64,000 bases of DNA from SIG78 sp045635745 (lineage in GTDB: Bacteria > Verrucomicrobiota > Lentisphaeria > Victivallales > Victivallaceae): contig JAZTWG010000002.1 in NCBI GenBank assembly GCA_045635745.1, positions 6,229 to 70,228 of the forward strand, written 5' to 3'. Positions 28,735 to 36,985 of the stretch are shown piece after piece. Each line of letters begins with the position of its first letter. Within the stretch, counting starts at the first letter, position 1. Made by a program: the position numbers and the translations under genes. The notes beneath the pieces were generated by a model. It did not search any database and was not told where the DNA came from. It saw only the letters and a list, made by a program, of their open reading frames with translations.

Positions 28735-29351
28735 TATTTTTTATCGGGTGCGACCAGATCGCGGTTTTTAATAAAGTAGTTGATGCCCGATCCGACAGTT
28801 ACGAGCACGATCCCCCACAGAAATACGCTCCAGATATGACGCAGTTTTACAGCCCCGCAGATCACCGTATCCAGATCCAGCACATGTATCCAGACCAGAC
28901 CGCCGATAAAAAGCATAGCCATTTGCAGGCAGGTTTTGAGCTTGCCGAATTTGTCGGCGCTGATTACTTTGCCGTTTCTGGTTGCCAGCAAACGCAGCCC
29001 CGTTACCATGAATTCACGGCAGATGACTACCGCAGCCACCCATGCCGCCAGCAGCTGGAATTCGACCAGAATGAGCATGATGGTGGTAACAAATATCTTG
29101 TCAGCCAACGGGTCCATAAGCGCTCCGAAGTCAGTTACCTGATTCCATTTTCGCGCCAGATACCCATCGGCAAAGTCAGTTGCCGCGGCAATGAGCGACA
29201 AGCCGAACGCTATGTAACGCAAGATCATTTCTATATCATCGGATTTAACTTTCACGCCGCCGGGGATCCCGGAATTGGTGGCCAGAACCAATGCCACAAA
29301 GATCAGCACTATGCGGGTGACGGTCAGAATGTTGGGTAAATTCAAAGGCAT
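28734..29351 (-). CDS. pgsA: CDP-diacylglycerol-glycerol-3-phosphate 3-phosphatidyltransferase
   Basis: Makes phosphatidylglycerol phosphate, the committed step to phosphatidylglycerol. 205 residues with about five membrane helices. The CDP-alcohol phosphatidyltransferase motif DGx2ARx8Gx3Dx3D is seen as DFADGYLARKWNQVTDFGALMDPLAD in two overlapping parts (DFADGYLAR, then DFGALMDPLAD). The N-terminal PNILTVTRIVLI is characteristic of PgsA. AAGGGA precedes ATG 29351. Confidence 0.94.
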   Translation of the reverse strand: MPLNLPNILTVTRIVLIFVALVLATNSGIPGGVKVKSDDIEMILRYIAFGLSLIAAATDFADGYLARKWNQVTDFGALMDPLADKIFVTTIMLILVEFQLLAAWVAAVVICREFMVTGLRLLATRNGKVISADKFGKLKTCLQMAMLFIGGLVWIHVLDLDTVICGAVKLRHIWSVFLWGIVLVTVGSGINYFIKNRDLVAPDKK

Positions 29352-29395
29352 TTTTCTTCCCTTTTTTATATAGTCTTGTATTGCGTTGTATTAAT

Positions 29396-30751
29396 TTAGC
29401 ACAACTTGCCGTATAAATCAAATGTTTCGGCTTCGGTTATCAAAACCTGATAGCGTTTGCCGGGTTCCAGGCGTTTATTGCCGGTAAAGTAGACCATGTT
29501 GTCGATTTCCGGTGCATCGGCAAAGGTGCGCCCCGCACCGTTCCGGCCCTCGGCTTCGTCGCAGATCACAGAAAGCACTTTGCCAACCAGACTCTGATTG
29601 TGTTCCAGCGCGATCTTCTCCTGTTCGGCCATAATCGCTTCAGCACGTTCTTCGGCAATATTTGTTTCCACCCGGTCGGTGCGTTCCGCAGCCGGAGTTC
29701 CCGGTTCGGGCGAATAGCTGAATACTCCCAGCCGGGAGAACTTTTGCGTTTTTACAAACTCCATAAGTTCCGCAAATTCTGCTGCGCCTTCACCGGGCAG
29801 CCCGGTGATGAAAGTTGTGCGGATGGCACTTTCGGGGCGGGCTTTACGGATTTCAGCCAGTACTTTTTCAATGGTTTTGCGGTCGGTTTTGCGGCCCATT
29901 TTCATGAGTATATCGCTGTTGATGTGCTGCAAAGGTATATCCAGATAGGGCAGAATGTGTTTATTTACTGCGTATTCCGCAAAGAATTCATCGGTATAAT
30001 GTGCCGGATGAGTGTAGAGCAGCCGGATAACGAAGTCGCCTTCAAGTTTATCCATTTCGTGCAGCAATCCGGCCAACGTTGCTCCATCGCTGCGATCCGC
30101 GCCGTAGGCGGTGACATCCTGAGCTATAACGATCAGCTCTTTCACCCCGTTGGCTATAAGGTTTTTTGCTTCCGTCAGCACCGACTCTATGGAACGGCTG
30201 CGCAGCGGACCGCGGATAAGCGGAATACTGCAGTAAGCACAGCGGTTGTTGCATCCGTCGGAGATTTTCAGATATGCCACATGCGGCAGAGTCAGCTGCA
30301 GCCGGGGAGTGTTTTCGTCGTATAAATAGCTCGGTTCCGGAGCGTCTCCGGCGGTATAATTGTTTTTTGCCTGCTGAAAAGTTTTGAATATATCGCCTAC
30401 GCCGTCAACTCCGCTCCACGCATCAACTTCGGGATATTTATTGCGGATGAGCTTTTCTCTGTCCTGCTGGATGAGGCACCCCGCAACAATGAGTTTGCGG
30501 GCTTCCGGTGCGCGCTTTTTCCAGCGGATCCCTTCGGCAATGGCGCTTTCACATTCGTTGCGGGCTCCGGGCAGAAAGGCACAGGTGTTTATCAGATAGT
30601 ATTCGGCAGAGTTTTTGTCGAAGTTCAGCACGATACCGCTGGTCAGCAATATACCGGCCATCACTTCGCTGTCCACCAGATTTTTCGGACAGCCCAGACT
30701 TACTAAATATACCCCTTCGGCGGCAAAACGGTTTTTACGGCGGCAGTTCAT
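29396..30751 (-). CDS. rimO: Ribosomal protein uS12 methylthiotransferase RimO
   Basis: A radical-SAM enzyme that adds a methylthio group to the conserved Asp of ribosomal protein uS12. 451 residues. The N-terminal cluster domain starts with the diagnostic VSLGCPKNLVDSEVMAG; two further cluster cysteines lie in INTCAF and VAGCLIQ. The radical-SAM CxxxCxxC is in ISDGCNNRCAYCSIP. A C-terminal TRAM domain (VGKVLSVICDEAEGRNGAG) is present. It could be confused with MiaB, but SLGCPKN identifies RimO. The start overlaps the IMPase stop as ATGA. Confidence 0.95.
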   Translation of the reverse strand: MNCRRKNRFAAEGVYLVSLGCPKNLVDSEVMAGILLTSGIVLNFDKNSAEYYLINTCAFLPGARNECESAIAEGIRWKKRAPEARKLIVAGCLIQQDREKLIRNKYPEVDAWSGVDGVGDIFKTFQQAKNNYTAGDAPEPSYLYDENTPRLQLTLPHVAYLKISDGCNNRCAYCSIPLIRGPLRSRSIESVLTEAKNLIANGVKELIVIAQDVTAYGADRSDGATLAGLLHEMDKLEGDFVIRLLYTHPAHYTDEFFAEYAVNKHILPYLDIPLQHINSDILMKMGRKTDRKTIEKVLAEIRKARPESAIRTTFITGLPGEGAAEFAELMEFVKTQKFSRLGVFSYSPEPGTPAAERTDRVETNIAEERAEAIMAEQEKIALEHNQSLVGKVLSVICDEAEGRNGAGRTFADAPEIDNMVYFTGNKRLEPGKRYQVLITEAETFDLYGKLC

Positions 30752-31623
30752 TTTTTCAGCTCCGCAGGTTGTTCAATAGTGTAAAACTTGTTCAATAATT
30801 CCAGCGCAAACTCTTTGTTCCGGGCGGCGATCACCGGATTTTTGACTTTCCAGAGCGTTTGCGGATCGTCGAGTTCAAACATATTATCCTGCAAGTTGCC
30901 GGAAAGCGGCGGATTATTTTCAGCAAGACTCAAAATCGGATATTTTGCCCGTTCAAGTATGGGCAGCATACCGGCTATATCCCAGAGTTTGAAGTCGCCG
31001 CAATAAGCGGTTACTTTACCAGTAAGCAGCAAAAAAAGCGAACCTACGCAGCTGCAGATGGAAAAGAGTGCGTTTTTGCCGGCAAAACCCCATTTGCGCG
31101 CAGGCATCTGCCCCAGCGAAATATGTCCGGCCGGGCCGAGCGGGGATGCTTGCGGATCAAAAATCTGCCACGATGAAGCTTCTTTCAAATTCCTCCAGAG
31201 CAATTTATCATTGCATGTGGCGATCAGCCGGTCAAACCGGGGGAGGTATACAGCGCCTTCCACCAACACACCGCAACTCATCAAACCCAGCGAAATACCC
31301 CAGAAATCCATATGCGAAGAATACGGCGCCGTACCGTCGATCGGGTCAAGCACCCAGCAGCAGGGGCTCTGCAGCGCCTTTTTTACGTATTCAGCAGGGT
31401 ATTTGCCGATGGTTTCTTCGCCGATCATGTAGCTGTTGCGTGCCGGTGCCACACAGTAACCGGCAAAGAGTTCTTCGATCTCTTTATCGGCCGCGGTAAC
31501 GACCGATGCATCGCTTTTGAGTTCAGTCGGCGGGGAGTCAAAATACTTTAGGGCAATAGTTCCGGCCTGTGCGAACAACTGTGAGAGCGTTTCCAGATCC
31601 CATTGCGGATATGAAGATTGCAT
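30748..31623 (-). CDS. Inositol monophosphatase family phosphatase
   Basis: A Mg-dependent sugar- or inositol-phosphate phosphatase, 291 residues from ATG 31623, which has GGAAAG ten bases upstream; the frame is open further but without a ribosome site. Motifs: MIGEETIGKYP (metal Glu), WVLDPIDGTAPY (DPIDGT) and the second metal site in LWDIAGMLPILERA. Family members include HisN (histidinol phosphatase), SuhB and CysQ, and this one cannot be assigned further; the DPIDGT spacing and mid-length are closest to HisN-type proteins. It is first in the operon ending with tcdA. The small basic protein terminator lies only 29 bases upstream, so its promoter is unclear. Confidence 0.82.
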   Translation of the reverse strand: MQSSYPQWDLETLSQLFAQAGTIALKYFDSPPTELKSDASVVTAADKEIEELFAGYCVAPARNSYMIGEETIGKYPAEYVKKALQSPCCWVLDPIDGTAPYSSHMDFWGISLGLMSCGVLVEGAVYLPRFDRLIATCNDKLLWRNLKEASSWQIFDPQASPLGPAGHISLGQMPARKWGFAGKNALFSICSCVGSLFLLLTGKVTAYCGDFKLWDIAGMLPILERAKYPILSLAENNPPLSGNLQDNMFELDDPQTLWKVKNPVIAARNKEFALELLNKFYTIEQPAELKK

Positions 31624-31641
31624 GATAAAAACACTTTCCGT

Positions 31642-31686
31642 AAAAACAAAAACGGCGAAGTGCGGCAAATACCGCGCCTCCGCCGT
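31642..31686 (-). terminator. Rho-independent terminator after the small basic protein gene
   Basis: A nine-bp outer stem (31678-31686 with 31652-31660), an inner GCGG/CCGC stem, then a T-rich tail on the minus strand (31651-31642). It ends 19 bases before the IMPase start codon. Confidence 0.75.
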
Positions 31687-31707
31687 AATTGTGAAGCTTG
31701 CAGCAGA

Positions 31708-31860
31708 TCAGTTGATCGGCTTGGTCTTGGGCAGGCCGTAGACTTTGTCTTCGGCGATCCGGCCTTCGGCACGGAGCACGTTCAGCCGTTCGAAACGCTT
31801 CATCACATTGCGCTTTTTGCGGATTTTGCCGCCAACGCGGAGACTCGCATGCTGAGACAT
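31708..31860 (-). CDS. PVC-superphylum small basic protein
   Basis: A 50-residue, strongly basic protein read from ATG 31860 (GAGG upstream) to TGA at 31708. It begins MSQHASLRVGGKIRKKRNV, continues with MKRFERLNVL and ends KVYGLPKTKPIN. I recognise this plan (MSQHxSL, basic core, VLKRFERI-like helix, VxGLPKxK end) as the small basic protein family found in Chlamydiae, Verrucomicrobia, Planctomycetes and Lentisphaerae; from its size and charge it is thought to be ribosome-associated, but the role is not established. It has its own promoter and terminator, as expected for a highly expressed ribosomal-type gene. It is the best phylogenetic marker in the window. Confidence 0.82.
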   Translation of the reverse strand: MSQHASLRVGGKIRKKRNVMKRFERLNVLRAEGRIAEDKVYGLPKTKPIN

Positions 31861-31925
31861 TGTTGCACCTCAATCGTTATATGGTTAAAATTTGAAAAAA
31901 TCATTTTTACAAGTTGCATGTCTTT

Positions 31926-31955
31926 ATAATATGGCTTATATTTTAAAATATTCAA
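31926..31955 (-). promoter_or_regulatory. Probable promoter of the small basic protein gene
   Basis: On the minus strand TTGAAT (31955-31950), an 18-base spacer and TATTAT (31931-31926), giving a leader of about 60 nt. Confidence 0.5.
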
Positions 31956-31985
31956 GTTTTAAATAAAGTTTTTTCGGGATTTTTT

Positions 31986-33344
31986 ATGTTTTACCGCACT
32001 TTTCGGGCAAAAATCCGGTTTTTACTGTTTTTTACTGCTGTAATGAGTTTGCACCTTCCGGCGGCGGATGAAACGGTTTTAACTCTGCTGGCAACATCGG
32101 ATCTGCATGGCAACATTGCCCAGATTGAACAGGCGGTTGCTCCGGCGGTGGCCGCCGCGCGGAAAAGCGATCCTGAAGTTATTTATCTTGATGCCGGAGA
32201 TGTCGCGCAGGGTACGTTCAGTGCGTCGTTGAATCATGGCGGCGGCATATTGCCGAAACTTGCCTCCGCCGGCTGCGAAATATTTGTTCCCGGCAATCAT
32301 GAATTGGAATACGGCTTTGAGGAATTCAAAAAACTGGTGCGCTCCTTTCCCAATACTGTTTTGGCAGCCAATTTGCATGCGCCCGAATTGAAGGAGGCAT
32401 ACAAGCCGTGGGTGATTCTGGAACGCAAAAATGTGAAGATTGCCTTTATCGGCATGATGCTTAAAGAATTGAATAACGCTTTCCCGGTGGAAAAAGAGCG
32501 TTTCAATACGCTGCCCTACAATGCTGTATTGCGCCGGGAAGTCAATGCCGTGCGTGCTGCCGGCGCGGAAATCATTGTACTTGTGCTGCATGCCGGCAAA
32601 TACAGCGCCGGAGAAAATCTTTACGAAATTTTGAGTAAATTTCCCGGTATCGATCTGGTTATCGGCTCTCATACCCACCGGGCTGATCCCGGCAGCCGTG
32701 TCGGCAATGCATGGTATATCCAGCCGCCGGCGCATGGGAAGAAAATGCTCAAAGCACTTATCCGGTTCGATAAAAAATTGCGGCGGGTCAACTGTATAGA
32801 AAGTTCATTGCTCGATCTGCCGTATTTCCCTGCATTTGAACCGCCGGAAGCATATGAAAAAGTGGACAATAAGAAACATGATAAACTGGATTTTCCGGCA
32901 CACATCATCCGCGATCATCTGAAAAGCGACTGGGCGATCTATGCCGTCGGCTCCCGGCGGAAATTAACCGATCTGATCAGGAAAAAACAGCCGGATAAAC
33001 TTGATTACTACAATGTGTTCCCCTATTGCGACCGGATCATTACCGTGCCGGTTTCCGGCGGTGAACTGCAGGAGATCGTGCGCGAATATCTGAAATTTAC
33101 GCACAAACGCAAGATGTATCTTGCCGTATCGGGTTTTTCGTTCAGTTCATCCCGCGGTAAACTCCGGCACATCAGAGCGCTCGACCGGCAGAAAGTCTGT
33201 ACTCTGGCAATCAGCACCTATGCTGCCGCCGGAGCGGGCGGTCAGCTGCCGGGTATCCGGCGGATACTTGAAAACAAAATCGATCGGACCCAGCTGGATA
33301 ATGCTCCTGAAATCATGCATTTACTGACCGGAAAAAACAAGTGA
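31986..33344 (+). CDS. Secreted 5'-nucleotidase / 2',3'-cyclic phosphodiesterase-like protein
   Basis: A 452-residue exported bifunctional metallophosphatase of the UshA/CpdB type. A signal peptide ends near AADET (residue 27). The N-terminal metallophosphatase domain has DxH in ATSDLHGN, GD in LDAGDVAQG, GNHE in VPGNHELEYG, a His in LVLHAGK and GHTH-like IGSHTH. The C-terminal nucleotide-binding domain follows from about residue 310 (NVFPYCDRIITVPVSGGEL is typical). It probably removes phosphate from periplasmic nucleotides for uptake. The ribosome site before ATG 31986 is poor. It is monocistronic and divergent from the small basic protein gene. Confidence 0.87.
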   Translation: MFYRTFRAKIRFLLFFTAVMSLHLPAADETVLTLLATSDLHGNIAQIEQAVAPAVAAARKSDPEVIYLDAGDVAQGTFSASLNHGGGILPKLASAGCEIFVPGNHELEYGFEEFKKLVRSFPNTVLAANLHAPELKEAYKPWVILERKNVKIAFIGMMLKELNNAFPVEKERFNTLPYNAVLRREVNAVRAAGAEIIVLVLHAGKYSAGENLYEILSKFPGIDLVIGSHTHRADPGSRVGNAWYIQPPAHGKKMLKALIRFDKKLRRVNCIESSLLDLPYFPAFEPPEAYEKVDNKKHDKLDFPAHIIRDHLKSDWAIYAVGSRRKLTDLIRKKQPDKLDYYNVFPYCDRIITVPVSGGELQEIVREYLKFTHKRKMYLAVSGFSFSSSRGKLRHIRALDRQKVCTLAISTYAAAGAGGQLPGIRRILENKIDRTQLDNAPEIMHLLTGKNK

Positions 33345-33467
33345 TCCACTCTGGATATGTGCGCGTTATCCGCTGGCAGAACGCAGCAAACGCAAATAAA
33401 ACATGCTTTGTATCAAAATATCGCGGAAAAAGTTTGCCAAATGGTGCAAATTTTTTGCTTTAAGCCC

Positions 33468-33495
33468 TTGAAAAATATACATTGAGATGTACATT
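33468..33495 (+). promoter_or_regulatory. Possible promoter of the leuB-like operon
   Basis: TTGAAA (33468-33473), a 16-base spacer and TACATT (33490-33495), about 33 bases before the AAAGGAG ribosome site. No T-box or leader peptide is evident. Confidence 0.35.
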
Positions 33496-33543
33496 ATCCT
33501 TGCAGGATATTTATTCATGAAATCAATAAAGGAGATTTTTATT

Positions 33544-34659
33544 ATGTCCAGAAATTACAAAATTGCAGTTCTGCCCGGTGACGGTACCGGTCCCGAGGTT
33601 GTGGCAGAGGGTTTGAAAGTCATGCGCGCCGCGGCACAGAAGTTCGGTTTTTCTTTCAGCGAAACCACTTTCAACTGGGGCGGCGAACACTATCTGGCCA
33701 CCGGCGAGATTTTGCCGGAAGATGCGGTGGATCAGCTCAAGAAATTCGATGCGGTCTTCCTGGGCGCTATCGGACACCCCAAAGTCAAACCCGGTATCCT
33801 CGAAAAAGGTATCTTGCTCAAGCTGCGTTTTGAACTCGATCAGTACATCAATCTGCGCCCGATCAAACTTTTCCCGGGCGTGGAAACTCCGCTGGCCAAC
33901 AAAAAGCCCGAAGATATTGACTATGTGGTAGTGCGTGAAAATACCGGCGGTATCTACACTGGTATCGGCGGCGTTTCCATGAAAGGCACCAAGCACGAAG
34001 TAGCTTGCCAGAGCGAAGTATACAACTATCATCAGGTTGAGCGCTGTGTGCGTTACGCTTTTGAACTTGCCAGAAAACGCCACAGCAAGGAAAATCCGTG
34101 GCGCGGTCTTTCGGCCGAAGATATTGCGGCCGGTAAAACTGCCCAGCTTACTCTCTGCGGTAAATCCAACGTGCTGACCTATGTCTTTGATTTGTGGGAA
34201 CGCGTATTTTATCAGGTTGCTGAAGAGTTCCCGGAAGTCAAGACTGCCTACTGCCATGTGGATGCCACCACCATGTGGATGGTCAAGAATCCCGAATGGT
34301 TCGACGTTATTGTGACCAATAACATCTTTGGTGATATCATTACCGACCTCGGTGCCATGACTCAGGGCGGTATGGGTATTGCCGCCGGCGGCAACTTGAA
34401 TCCCACCGAAGGCGGTGTGAGCATGTTTGAACCCATCGGCGGTTCGGCTCCCAAATATACGGGTATGAACATAATCAACCCGCTGGCAGCGGTTTGCGCC
34501 GGCGCCATGCTGTTGGATTTCATCGGCGAAAAAGAAGCCGCTGCCGCTATTGAAAAGTCGGTGGCTTATGTTACCGGCAATAAACTTGAAAGCATGGCCG
34601 CCGGCAAGATGGGTTACAGCACCACCGAAGTCGGTCAGCTGGTTATTGACAATCTTTGA
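33544..34659 (+). CDS. leuB: Isopropylmalate / isocitrate dehydrogenase family, probably LeuB
   Basis: An NAD(P)-dependent oxidative decarboxylase of 3-hydroxy acids. 371 residues from ATG 33544, nine bases after AAAGGAG. Motifs: LPGDGTGPEVVAEGLKVM, the substrate-loop VVRENTGGIYTGIGG, the catalytic Tyr region HQVERCVRYAFELARKR, and the metal-binding FDVIVTNNIFGDIITDLGA followed by GSAPKYTGMN. The -ENTGGIYTG- loop (not ELTGGIYFG) is not classic E. coli LeuB, so homoisocitrate, tartrate or isocitrate use cannot be excluded. No leuA, leuC or leuD is near. It heads a rightward run that extends to 44704. The codon use is biased, suggesting high expression. Confidence 0.78.
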   Translation: MSRNYKIAVLPGDGTGPEVVAEGLKVMRAAAQKFGFSFSETTFNWGGEHYLATGEILPEDAVDQLKKFDAVFLGAIGHPKVKPGILEKGILLKLRFELDQYINLRPIKLFPGVETPLANKKPEDIDYVVVRENTGGIYTGIGGVSMKGTKHEVACQSEVYNYHQVERCVRYAFELARKRHSKENPWRGLSAEDIAAGKTAQLTLCGKSNVLTYVFDLWERVFYQVAEEFPEVKTAYCHVDATTMWMVKNPEWFDVIVTNNIFGDIITDLGAMTQGGMGIAAGGNLNPTEGGVSMFEPIGGSAPKYTGMNIINPLAAVCAGAMLLDFIGEKEAAAAIEKSVAYVTGNKLESMAAGKMGYSTTEVGQLVIDNL

Positions 34660-34673
34660 AAGCAGAATAATTG

Positions 34674-35528
34674 ATGCTTCAGGGCGCAAACTCTTGTGAT
34701 TTTCAGAAATCTGTGCCGGGAAATCTTTTGTGGAATACCCGGTTCAAGAGTTGCGTCTTTGCTCCCGGACTGGCGCCGGAGCTTTGTGAAGCTTTCTGCC
34801 AGGCGGAAGAGTTGCTGCAGGCAAGCAGTATCGTGAAAAATTCCCGGTCGACTACGGCCGGGATTTTCTCTCTCAACGGGGTGGAATATTTTATTAAACG
34901 CAGCAATGTAAACAGCTTTTTTGAGCGGGTAAAACGCATCGGCAGAATGCCGCGCCCGGAACGCAATAAACTGGTAAGTGATTTTCTCGCTCAACTGGGT
35001 ATACGGGTGCCGGAAGTTTTTATGACCATGGCAACTTATCCCGGCAAGCTTCCCGGTGCGGGTTATCTGATTACCGAAGCGTTTCCCCACCCCATGACTG
35101 TAAGCAACAATATGCCGCGATTGTTGGAGTTTTACGGCAGCAGCGGAAAAGTTATCGAAGTTCTTGCTGCCATGGCGCATAAGATCCACGATGCCGGAGT
35201 TGAACACGGCGATTTCAAGATGAACAATATATTGTTTGCCGATAATCAGGATGGAAATTTTGAACTGGGGTTGTTTGATTTCGATGGCACAATACTGCAT
35301 AACCGGAGTTGTTCGCGCAAAGAACGCTGCCGGGAGTTGGCGCGGATGGCATCGTCATACTTTATCCGCGGCTGCGAACTCGGATTCTATGCGGAAGCGG
35401 ATGCCGTAAATAATTTGCGTGAGTGGGCAAAAGCTTACGCCGCGTGCGGTAAGTGGGATTTTATGACCGAAAAAACATATCTTGCACGTTACAGCAGTTT
35501 TCTGGCGGCGAACAGAAGAAAAGGTTGA
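34674..35528 (+). CDS. LPS-core-type kinase (WaaP/Kdo kinase-like)
   Basis: A 284-residue protein kinase-fold enzyme resembling lipopolysaccharide core heptose/Kdo kinases. Seen: the basic N-lobe with VEYFIKRSNVNSFFERVKR (possible ATP Lys), the catalytic HGDFKMNNILF (HxDxxxxN with Asp as base) and GLFDFDGTIL (the DFD metal motif). Protein substrates (RIO-like) are also possible. There is no signal peptide, so it acts in the cytosol, probably on a nascent glycolipid at the inner membrane. It lies 12 bases after the leuB-like stop, with a weak ribosome site. The outer-membrane role agrees with LolCD elsewhere in the window. Confidence 0.75.
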   Translation: MLQGANSCDFQKSVPGNLLWNTRFKSCVFAPGLAPELCEAFCQAEELLQASSIVKNSRSTTAGIFSLNGVEYFIKRSNVNSFFERVKRIGRMPRPERNKLVSDFLAQLGIRVPEVFMTMATYPGKLPGAGYLITEAFPHPMTVSNNMPRLLEFYGSSGKVIEVLAAMAHKIHDAGVEHGDFKMNNILFADNQDGNFELGLFDFDGTILHNRSCSRKERCRELARMASSYFIRGCELGFYAEADAVNNLREWAKAYAACGKWDFMTEKTYLARYSSFLAANRRKG

Positions 35529-35534
35529 TTTTTT

Positions 35535-36239
35535 ATGAGCAAAGAACAATGGCTTTACTGGGCGGATGGTACCCATGACCCATATTTCAATATGGCAATG
35601 GATGAAGTGCTGTTGAGCAATTCGGCATTGCAGGGAAACCGCGTGCTGGTCAGAATCTATCGCTGGGATCGGCCGTCGGTATCATTCGGCAGCGCTCAGA
35701 TCTGCCCACAGGAGCTGGCAGATAAATACACCCTGGTGCGCCGCCCCACCGGCGGCGGAGTGGTCTATCATGATGTGGATCTGACTTATACCGTGGTGGT
35801 GCCGCCGGAACACAGGATCATGCAGCTTGACCGTATGGAAAGCTACAAGGTTTTTCACGAAGCATTGCTTCTGAAAATGACCGAAGATGGCGTGGAAGCT
35901 GTTTTGGAAAATGTCGGCAGTGAACATGTGGACCGCGCCACCATGCAATGTTTTGTTTCGCCCAGCCGGTTCGATCTGGTTGCACCGTCGGGCAGTAAAT
36001 ATGCCGGGGCTGCACAGCGGCGTACCCGCATGGGGATACTGCATCAGGGAAGTATCAAACTCGAAGCGGCGCAGGGCAGCTGGGAAAAACTGCGCGATGA
36101 GCTTTTGGAGTCGCTCAAGCTCAAATTTGATATAGAATTTACGGAATGGGTTCCGGAAAAAAGTGTTACAGACGAAGCAGAAAAGCTGGCACGGGAAAAG
36201 TATTCCACTGCCGCATGGAACATTGATCACGAATACTGA
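35535..36239 (+). CDS. lplA: Lipoate-protein ligase A family protein
   Basis: Attaches lipoate (or octanoate) to E2 subunits or GcvH. 234 residues. Motifs of the BPL/LplA/LipB fold: DPYFNMAMDEVLL, RPSVSFGSAQ, VRRPTGGGVVYHDVDLTYT, and the catalytic Lys in GSKYAGAAQRRTR. It lacks the C-terminal accessory domain of E. coli LplA, so it could be an octanoyltransferase (LipM-like) or depend on a separate partner. The ribosome site AAAAGG is ten bases before ATG 35535. It is five bases from rnc, apparently in the same transcript. Confidence 0.87.
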   Translation: MSKEQWLYWADGTHDPYFNMAMDEVLLSNSALQGNRVLVRIYRWDRPSVSFGSAQICPQELADKYTLVRRPTGGGVVYHDVDLTYTVVVPPEHRIMQLDRMESYKVFHEALLLKMTEDGVEAVLENVGSEHVDRATMQCFVSPSRFDLVAPSGSKYAGAAQRRTRMGILHQGSIKLEAAQGSWEKLRDELLESLKLKFDIEFTEWVPEKSVTDEAEKLAREKYSTAAWNIDHEY

Positions 36240-36244
36240 TTGTT

Positions 36245-36985
36245 ATGGCTGAAGATATAGAAAAACTCAAGAAAAAACTGAATTGGAGTTTTCAGAATCC
36301 CGCGTTGCTGAAAGAGGCTCTGACCCACCGCTCTTATGCTGTGGAAAACAAGTTGCATTATGACAATCAGCGGTTGGAGTTTCTGGGCGATGCCGTTCTG
36401 GAAATTGTGTTGACCGAATATTTGTACAGCGTCTATCCCGAAGCCAATGAGGGCGTGATGACCAAGATGCGTTCTGCATTGGCTCAACAGGAAGCGATCG
36501 CCAGACTCGCAAGAGTGCTGGATCTGGGCAGATACATGTATATCGGTCGGGGGGAAGCCGCATCCGGAGGAGCCGAACGCGATTCGACATTGTGCGATCT
36601 GTTTGAAGCTGTCTTGGGGGCATGTTATCTGGATGCAGGTATGGATTTTGCCCGGGAGTTTGTTCTGAATCTGATCAAAAAAGAATTTTCTGCACCGCAC
36701 CGTCTGCTGGCTGGACTGAATCCCAAAGGCACTTTGCAGGAATACACCCAGCACAAGTTCGGACATGCACCGGAATACAGTGTTTTGAGCGTGGAAGGTC
36801 CGGAGCACAGTCCGCTTTACAATGTAAGTGCCGCCATTGGTGGGAATATCGCACAAGGGCAGGGCGGCTCACGGCGTCAGGCCGAGTTTGCTGCTGCCAA
36901 ATCGTTGCTGGAAAAATTGGCGGAAAGCGATCCGGCGGTACACGATTTCGGCTTTAATGTCGGCAGATACGAGGGAGAAGATTGA
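36245..36985 (+). CDS. rnc: Ribonuclease III
   Basis: Double-strand-specific endoribonuclease that processes rRNA precursors and some mRNAs. 246 residues. The catalytic signature is QRLEFLGDAVLEIVLTEYL, the second acidic site is in CDLFEAVLGACYLDAG, and a C-terminal dsRNA-binding domain starts with NPKGTLQEYTQHKFG. It follows lplA by five bases without a clear ribosome site and is followed by the Fe-ADH start directly after its stop. The pairing with era, common elsewhere, is not seen. Confidence 0.96.
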   Translation: MAEDIEKLKKKLNWSFQNPALLKEALTHRSYAVENKLHYDNQRLEFLGDAVLEIVLTEYLYSVYPEANEGVMTKMRSALAQQEAIARLARVLDLGRYMYIGRGEAASGGAERDSTLCDLFEAVLGACYLDAGMDFAREFVLNLIKKEFSAPHRLLAGLNPKGTLQEYTQHKFGHAPEYSVLSVEGPEHSPLYNVSAAIGGNIAQGQGGSRRQAEFAAAKSLLEKLAESDPAVHDFGFNVGRYEGED

